Positions 57,410 through 64,000 of a DNA stretch of 64,000 nt are shown here, in pieces. The position numbers and the translations under genes were made by a program. A model generated the notes under the pieces. The model did not search any database. It had not been told where the DNA came from and saw nothing but the letters and a program-made list of their open reading frames with translations. The stretch is from Liolophura sinensis. Taxonomy: Eukaryota > Mollusca > Polyplacophora > Chitonida > Chitonidae. Positions within the stretch are counted from its first letter, which is position 1. Every line of letters starts with the position of its first letter. The stretch is taken from contig NC_088304.1 of the NCBI RefSeq assembly GCF_032854445.1, forward strand, positions 2,168,001 through 2,232,000. Direction: 5' to 3'.

Positions 57410-60312
57410 CTGCCTGTTGACACAGTAGAAGGTGACACAACTTAACGAGACGTAATGGCAAATGTTATTTTGTTAATTAGCCTGCAATTCAATTTTTTTT
57501 TATTTTTCTCTTTATTTGAGCAAGATGTTTTCAATGTGTGTACTTGCTTGGTTTGATAAAGCAAGGTCGCAGGAAGCCAGTGAAAAGTTGGAGAGGCGGG
57601 GGGGGGGGGGGGGCATTATTCGAACCCATGAGGCGAGGGTCCAGGGGCCACCTATTCCCCGAAAGCTCTAAATAGCCGTACGTGCATTTCAAGGAGTTTT
57701 AAGAGAAAAAATATCCATATTTTCAAGGTAATGATGACAATGGCCTATGCCCTACATTTTTGTACAAATTTGGTTTTCGGATCGCTTCACTTCTTTATGC
57801 TTATTTTCCGTTGAAATACTGATACGCGCTACGTGACTTGTTCAATATTTACTCTAATAGCACATGCGGATAAACTGAGCAAATTTTATTATGCATTGGC
57901 CATATTAATCAGTCCTATCGGCAGAGAGGTGAAGAGTTGGTTTTTCGTACATAGACAAACGGAATACCAGTCAATTATAGGAGAGGATCCAGTGGCCATC
58001 CAGGCCCAGGAAGCTCCAAGATTGCAGACGTAAGGACAAAGGTTCTAAATGCCTTTTCGACCAATTAAAACACATGTACGGAGCCGTTAGCTTGAAACTA
58101 TTTGAAAAAAAAAATTGTGTGGTAAGATGGAGATAATCTGAAATGGGAGGCTATAAGCATTCACAAAATCGCAAAAGGGAATTCCTATCCAGTATTATGA
58201 TAAAGACTAAGGTTAATTCAATATTCATATTCTTGTGTTCTTTGTGATAGAAAACTTGCGGGCACGGCTTCATAAAACACTGGCATCGTTTGTAAGTATT
58301 CTCGCCTTGCTGAAAATATGCAATAAAATAGGGCAAATACGGCTTTGAGTTTTACAGTGTGCTGGGGGATAAGAGGCCTTCCGTAGGAATTGGTAGACGT
58401 GAGTTTTCACTCTGTTTGAATGCTGTTACATTGCCCAATTTTGAAAATTACAAAATTTCAGATACCATGACAACATGACGACATCAACGCTTTTCCCCGA
58501 GGTTAAAATATCCGACCAATAAAATTACAGAGCTTTAATCTGTTTGAACAAATAAAAGGACATGTTTTAATATCCATTGGAAAAGAGTAAAAAAAGCAAT
58601 GAACATTCACTGTGGTGTTTTTTTTATATGCTTTGTCGCAAAGTGGGGAGGAGGGGTAGAACAGATGCTGTCCCCCAACATTGAAAATACGCCCCTCCAG
58701 CCAACGCTTCCCTTCCCCGCTTCCTACGCCACTGTAAAGTTGATTGCTAATTCCTAAACATGAAAGCGGATTCGTGACGTCATGTATGCGTTTACAGATA
58801 TCGAAACGTCATCACTTTGTGACGTAAATGTGGTGAGGCTACAATGACACAAACCCCAAACAAATGAACAAACCAAAACAATTATTGTACAACTCTTTTA
58901 ACTTATAAAAAAACATGACAAAACATAGAACAGATAGAATCATCGGACAGAACATGAAAACATGTTCCCCAAAAATATGTATACAGAGTTTTATATAAAC
59001 AAAACTTTAGTGACAATAGGGCAGCTGAATATCCACCTTGTAGGGGGCCTTTATACGGCATGGTTTGGTATACCCTAATTTTTCTAATTTTAAGGACATC
59101 TAATCTGTCAGCTAATCAACAATTTTTCTTATCTAACATTGACAGTCCATGTAATAGAACAACATATTCATAGCTTTACTATTACAAAAGAACTGGGACA
59201 GAAATGCAGTTTTTAGCTTTGAGCAGTATTAATATCTTCTAAAAATACGAAAAATTTCAGTATTTGTGGAAAGGGACTCGGTTTACTCGAATTTGCATTT
59301 TCGGAACATTCATTCATGTCAAATACATATATAAAAGCCTTATTTTACACTATAATTAAGATGCCTCTTGGATAACAGACAAAATCAGGGAGAACCACGA
59401 CTTAACATAACAGGATTCGCATAACAATCGTTTGTCTGTATCCAGAACCTGTAAACTGATACTTCTAAAAAAGAAATACATGTAGAGAAGTCATAGTTAC
59501 ATAAGTTTGAAAAAGGCATTAAAATGCGAAGCTACGTAATTTCAGTCGCTTCTAAATCGAATATTATAAAAGCATACGTTTGTAATTTATGTCATATTGT
59601 ATTAGGTGAGGTGATGTATTACCTTTTATGGGGAATTGACAATTTTAAGCTATCATCAACGGTTTTCTTGCTACAAATGTTTTAATGACCGGCGTTTATA
59701 AATAGATCTTTAAGCCCATTCATTTAGCACAGACTTAGGTGGCAACTAGACAGTTTTTCCCCTCAACTGTCTAGTTAACTGTTCATAATTTCCGGGGTGC
59801 TTTCCATAATTTTAAAATTTTTTTATATAAAACCAATTCACCCAAAGACTCATTGTCTCATTGCGTATTAGCACCAACACGATAAGAAGTAGAAGTATTT
59901 CAGTCATATCGTGGAAAGAGGATGTTAAAACCAGGAAACAGTCTCTTCCAACAGGAGAATCACAACATCCGAAAAGAGAACGAACAGTTTCTTCCGACAG
60001 GAGAATCACAATGGTACAAAAGTTATATTCTCACGCAGCCCTGGACATATGTTACATGTACATGCTAATTGTTCCCACGAATGACCCTGTAAATGTTACA
60101 TCTACTTGCAAATTCCCTAATGTCTTATGACATTTTTCGGCGCTAGAAGAGACATTAGTGAAACCTCCTGCTGCTAGAATCCATTCTAACCGCCAACGTC
60201 TTATACAACATCACATCACTGTGCTCACTTATTTCGTTAAGTCAGTTCTAGGGAATTGTTAAGCCTTCTGTCAAAAACTAATTAAATAGTCCATCTGTTA
60301 TACTCGATATCC

Positions 60313-60319
60313 TATATAA
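60313..60319 (+). promoter_or_regulatory. TATA box upstream of gag
   Basis: TATATAA 114 bp before the gag ATG, conserved in copy A (30,531-30,537). Predicted start near 60,345. It is a candidate retroelement promoter within the shared repeat. Confidence 0.45.
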
Positions 60320-60432
60320 ACTCTTCCTGAAAATGAAAGTAAGGCTTCGAGACCAGCAGTCGGAGAGGGAAGGTAAGAAACAGGCAGGCGGAAAGGATTG
60401 GAACCAGACTTGGTAATGTAAACCCCCAGCTA

Positions 60433-61644
60433 ATGAAGAATGCCTGTTTGGTTGCCTCTAGTGAGAAAGCCCCTGTGATGCCTAATATCCAGCCAACAAC
60501 ACCTACCCCACCTGTAGTGGCTGATGGCCAGCCATTAGCATCTGCCCCAACTCCTGCCCCTGAGGTATTACGGCAGAAGACCTCATATGTGACAGCAGCC
60601 CATGTTCACTCAGCAGCTGCCACACCAGTTGATCAACATACAAGTTCGGCGCATAGCCCAATGCAAGCCCCTCAAGGGAGTCAGCAAATGCCCATCTTTT
60701 GGGAAAGGCCAAGCCCCCACTTTTACCGAGTGAAGCCATTCTCTGGAACCTACCCGGTGAAGAGTGGGGAAAGTTCTCTCAAAGAATGGTGCCAACAAAT
60801 GCGCATAATTCAGGATGACCAGACGCTGACTGCATCATCCAAACGTCAGCGGTTGATGAGCAGTTTGCTGTCACCAGCCCTTGATATGGTGCTAGGTCTT
60901 GGGGAGAACAAGCAGCCAGACGAAATGATCTCTTACCTGAGACGGTTGTACAGAGGAAAAAAAGATGATGTCCTCACTTGGAAGCAATTCTTTTCTCTGA
61001 CACCGACTCCCAGTGAGTTACCATCGGAGTACCTGATACGGCTTGAAGTCGAGCTGCAGAAGCTCAGACTAAGCAAGCCCATGTCTCAGACTGAAGTCGA
61101 TCAAACTCGACTTACACAGTTCCGCACGACCAATCGGAACCCAAACGTGTACAGCATTTTGAATGCACGCTTTCAAACTGGGGCATCTCCATCACTCCCG
61201 GAACTCATGGATGCAGTTAGGGATGTAGAAAAAGACGATGTGCTATTTCCCACCCAGGCAAAAGCCCGGAACCATGTACACAATACCTCTGAGACAGTGG
61301 AGTCTGGTAGTTCTGAACTCCACGACTTAAAGGCTGACATACAGAAGATCTTTTGCCTTGTAAGTCAGACTCACTCCCTTACCAAACAACCTGATCAGGA
61401 CCATCTGGTGAGAAACAAGGAGCAGGAGCCCAAGAAAAATGGTCAGAAGACAACTAAATTTCGCAGGTTCTGTCACAACTGCGGACAGTGGGATCACAGC
61501 AGACCCAGGTGCCGAAATTCACCAAATCAGGCTTTGGTGTGGCAATGCACCAAGGAGAGAGATGACTTTTACACACAAATTCGTCAAACTAAGTCAAACT
61601 CCACCTCTGAGGATTTAAACTCCGAGGGGTCTCTGAGGCAGTAA
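60433..61644 (+). CDS. gag: Ty3/gypsy-type retrotransposon Gag
   Basis: 403-residue structural protein expected to form the particle that packages element RNA. Residues 1-95 are Pro/Ala/Gln-rich and probably disordered. Residues ~98-265 form a capsid-like region starting FYRVKPFSGTYPVKSGESSL with W119 and W183, similar to the 'FSG-x-x-P-x-x-x-GE' start of gypsy and PNMA-type capsids. Residues 266-340 are charged. A single zinc knuckle C-x2-C-x4-H-x4-C lies at 347-360 (CHNCGQWDHSRPRC), preceded by basic residues (KKNGQKTTKFRR), and binds nucleic acid. The ATG at 60,433 is the first in frame, although the frame is open back to 60,343. No internal stops: this looks like a recent copy. It ends in the frameshift region joining it to pol. 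Confidence 0.93.
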   Translation: MKNACLVASSEKAPVMPNIQPTTPTPPVVADGQPLASAPTPAPEVLRQKTSYVTAAHVHSAAATPVDQHTSSAHSPMQAPQGSQQMPIFWERPSPHFYRVKPFSGTYPVKSGESSLKEWCQQMRIIQDDQTLTASSKRQRLMSSLLSPALDMVLGLGENKQPDEMISYLRRLYRGKKDDVLTWKQFFSLTPTPSELPSEYLIRLEVELQKLRLSKPMSQTEVDQTRLTQFRTTNRNPNVYSILNARFQTGASPSLPELMDAVRDVEKDDVLFPTQAKARNHVHNTSETVESGSSELHDLKADIQKIFCLVSQTHSLTKQPDQDHLVRNKEQEPKKNGQKTTKFRRFCHNCGQWDHSRPRCRNSPNQALVWQCTKERDDFYTQIRQTKSNSTSEDLNSEGSLRQ

Positions 61645-64000
61645 AAGGACAATCAGAGACCCAGGCTTCCTCAAACCGTCCTACAGCAATGAACATTGAT
61701 GATCATAAGGGAACTGAATCACAGACAACACCTGCATTACCCCGATTCTCAGCACACTCCTTCGGATGTGTCACCTTACGTCAAAATTGCAAGGTTAAGA
61801 TACCTGCTGGTGAATCCATGGAATTAAGGGGCAAGCTAAATGTCCCCAAATGGAAACAGCTGGGTACAGACAAGTTGCAACTCTGCGTACCGGACTCAGA
61901 AAATCTCCCACTGGGTCTTGAGATATCATTGGTAGGTGTAGATGTTGTTCGTGGGGTTCACATAAAAGCCAAGAACAACAGCAGGCGCACCGTTACGTTG
62001 GGACCAAATGAAGTTCTGGCTGAATGTTATGTTCAGGGCAGTAGTGGCATTTATGAAAATGACGCCACTGAGCGTGGAATAATCCGATCGCTCGTTGGTC
62101 CTGCCTGTGAAACACAGATACAAGTGGAGGACATCACCTGTACCGCACTTGCTGACAGTGGATCACAGGTCACGACTGTTTGCAGATCATTTTATTCCAT
62201 GCATCTCTCTCATCTCCCTATAGAGAGCTTGAAGACAGCTCTGAAGATAGATGGGGCAGGAGGACAGGATGTACCTTATGACGGATACATCCGTCTCCGT
62301 GTAAGATTGCCCAAAGAAGTTGCAGGTGTCGGTGAGGAAGTGTACACCATGGCCTTGGTATGCCCAGATACTTCTCTTTCATCGGAAGTACCAGTGGTCA
62401 TAGGTACAAACACATTCCGTGCACTGGCTGAGAACAGTCTGAAGAAAGGACAAACATCCTCTCTCTTCACCATGCCAGTCTGTACTGAAGTGGCACATAT
62501 ATACCAGAGTATAGTGCCCGACTCAGATGGACGGCTGGGATCAGTTCGACTAATGGGTTCAAAACCTGTCACCGTCCCAGCAGGCCAGATTATGGAGATT
62601 CGTGGTGTGGCCCACAAAGTTGATGCTCCACCTACTGTAGATACGGTGATATTACAGGAGTCCCTCAACCACTCAACAGTACTAAGTGCGAAGTTAGCCA
62701 TTAAAAACTCCCTTGTCTCTGCCACAGGATTGCCGAAGGTTAAAGTGTTGGTACAGAACATGTCTAACGAAGACATCACTATAAAGCCGAAGAAAACTAT
62801 CGCAGACCTGTACATTCCACAGGAGGTTAACCCCATCGACTGGGTGTATAACCGAATGCTGGAAGATGACGACACCAGTCTCCCTAACAAGGCCTATTGC
62901 TTTTCATCGCATGCACAAAGCCAACAAAGAAATGAAGGCAATGAGCTTAAGTTTGACTTTGGAAACTCCCCCCTACCTGAGGAAGATAAACAAAGAATAA
63001 TCAAGAGACTGAACAGCATGAGGGAGGTCTTTGCCACTCATGAATTTGACATAGGTAGAACAGATCAGACTGAACATCGTATTGATCTGACTGATACCAT
63101 GCCATTTCGTGAACGAGCAAGACCTATTCGACCCCAAGACTATGAAGATGTGCGCCGCCATATTCAACAAATGGTGGACGCCGACATTATCAGGCCTTCA
63201 AACAGTCCATTTGCCAGCCCGATAGTGCTTGTGCGAAAGAAATCAGGAAGCCTACGACTATGTGTGGACTACCGTAAACTGAACGCCAGAACAATCAGGG
63301 ATTCATACCCTATCCCAAAAGTCGAAGACTTACTGGCGGCACTTCACGGCTCATCATGGTTCACGCAACTGGATGTAAAGTCTGCTTTTTACACAGTACC
63401 CATGGACCCCAAATCAGCTCAGTACACCGCGTTTACCTGTCCATTTGGACTCTTTGAGTACAGCAGGATGAGCATGGGACTTGTAAATAGCCCGTTAACA
63501 TTTCAGCGACTGATGGAGCGTTGCGTGGGTGACTTAAACTTAACAGAGCTTGTTGTGTATATGGATGATCTAATCACTTTTGCATCCGACATACAACAGC
63601 ATGAAGAACGCCTCTTTCGAACACTTAACCGGTTAAGGAAGTTTGGGTTGAAACTTGATCCTGGGAAATGTAAATTTTTCCAAACCACAGTGACCCACCT
63701 CGGCCATGTGTGTTCCAAGGACGGCATTCGACCAGATCCAACAAAGATTAGTGCAGTCATGGAATGGCCAGTGCCTGACAACATTGGTGAGCTGAAGAGT
63801 TTCCTAGGCTTCGCAGGGTACTACCGGAGATTTGTGAAAGACTTTAGTCGCTTATGCAGACCCTTAAATGCACTCACCTCTGGGTACATCCCACGCAAGA
63901 CCTTAAAAAGGCTCGGAAAATCACCTAAGAAAGAGGATATCACCTTAAAGACCCCATTTGGTGATAAATGGACCACCGCATGCCAAGAAGCGTTTGACAC
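61611..64000 (+). CDS. pol: Ty3/gypsy-type Pol (protease-RT), continues past window
   Basis: Open in the -1 frame relative to gag from 61,611 (after a TGA at 61,608) to the window end, about 796 codons without a stop. A first methionine at 61,689 exists, but expression by frameshifting at 61,614-61,620 is more likely. Domains in order: aspartic protease with active site A-D-S-G-S (Asp codon 62,154; DSG rather than the commoner DTG) and a later V-V-I-G-T-N; a linker; then reverse transcriptase with RPSNSPFASPIVLVRKK (about 63,190), LRLCVDYRKLN, QLDVKSAFY (first catalytic Asp codon 63,372), FGLFEYSRMSMGL, VVYMDDL (YMDD, 63,558-63,569) and FLGFAGYYRRFVKDFS. The last codons (TACQEAFD) begin the RNase H-like region. 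RNase H and integrase lie beyond 64,000. The gypsy order PR-RT-RH and the YMDD with GYYRRF motif support Ty3/gypsy. Confidence 0.95.
61614..61682 (+). promoter_or_regulatory. Programmed -1 frameshift signal at gag/pol overlap
   Basis: In the gag frame the sequence reads GA-T_TTA_AAC, a canonical slippery heptamer (61,614-61,620). A 6-nt spacer follows, then a perfect 10-bp stem GGGTCTCTGA (61,627-61,636) with TCAGAGACCC (61,653-61,662). The gag stop TAA (61,642-61,644) lies in the 16-nt loop. AGGAC in the loop (61,646-61,650) can pair with GTCCT (61,678-61,682) to form an H-type pseudoknot. The gag/pol overlap window is only 61,611-61,644, and the heptamer lies inside it. Confidence 0.85.

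Larger units (their letters stand above)
55147..60416 (+). repeat. Large direct repeat, copy B (5.3 kb)
   Basis: Partner of copy A (24,905-30,635), 30.2 kb away in the same orientation. B carries extra blocks of ~115 bp (55,747-55,862), ~250 bp with a 16-G run (57,451-57,705) and ~178 bp (59,401-59,578). It has the perfect CRE TGACGTCA near 58,776 and TATATAA at 60,313-60,319. Its end ('cagacttggtaa') is 17 bp before the gag start codon, and the gag frame is open back to 60,343 inside the repeat. No separate LTR fits between B and gag. Confidence 0.9.

Noticed and set aside
60503-60798. Minus-strand open frames inside gag
   Set aside because: Shadows of the strongly supported plus-strand gag; no motifs.
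62276-62890. 204-codon minus-strand frame inside pol
   Set aside because: Antisense shadow of the intact pol frame.

Overview
The window is animal genomic DNA, most likely from a marine mollusc. Genes are sparse and show introns, with splice-site and polyadenylation signals. The intergenic DNA is AT-rich and dense with short tandem repeats. At least a dozen copies or fragments of one tRNA-derived SINE (conserved core around 'ataagtgaaatattcttgag', AAATA-rich tail) and two copies of a second SINE are types I associate with mollusc genomes. That identification is from memory and was not searched. Nothing suggests a bacterial or plasmid source.

Layout. 0-5 kb: two consecutive exons of a prostaglandin-reductase-1-like (MDR superfamily) gene with a 34-bp minisatellite in the intron, a fold-back MITE and SINEs. 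5-8 kb: several short tandem arrays. 8.05-19.3 kb: an ~11-kb satellite array, about 130 copies of an 84/85-bp unit in three subfamilies, with higher-order repeats of 7 and 12 units in the homogeneous core. 20.4-20.8 kb: minus-strand exon for a secreted cysteine-rich protein. 22.5-23.2 kb: a C-rich 16/17-bp minisatellite. 24.9-30.6 kb and 55.1-60.4 kb: two direct copies (A and B) of a 5.3-5.7 kb repeat; a diverged part (C) lies at 38.25-38.94 kb. 33.0-34.2 kb: the best host gene, a minus-strand Gal3ST-type sulfotransferase with a polyA signal and a convincing ETS/CRE/TATA promoter about 0.45 kb upstream. 42.6-42.8 kb: a possible first exon of a type II membrane protein. 43.8-44.6 kb: a broken Tc1/mariner transposase. 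47 kb: ten 65-bp repeats carrying CRE-like sites. 49.9-54.7 kb: a pair of inverted repeats enclosing a 1.36-kb non-coding element with strong terminal hairpins and a pseudogene-like exon.

60.4-64.0 kb: a Ty3/gypsy-type retrotransposon running off the right edge. Its gag ORF (CCHC knuckle) is joined to an intact protease-RT frame by a complete-looking -1 frameshift signal: T_TTA_AAC, a 6-nt spacer, a perfect 10-bp stem and a possible pseudoknot. Gag begins 17 bp after the end of repeat copy B, whose last 105 bp carry a TATA box. Copies A and B may therefore be the terminal region of this element family, though a breakpoint coincidence is possible.

No gene cluster or operon is present. The host genes look unrelated, and most of the sequence is explained by transposable elements and tandem-repeat turnover.
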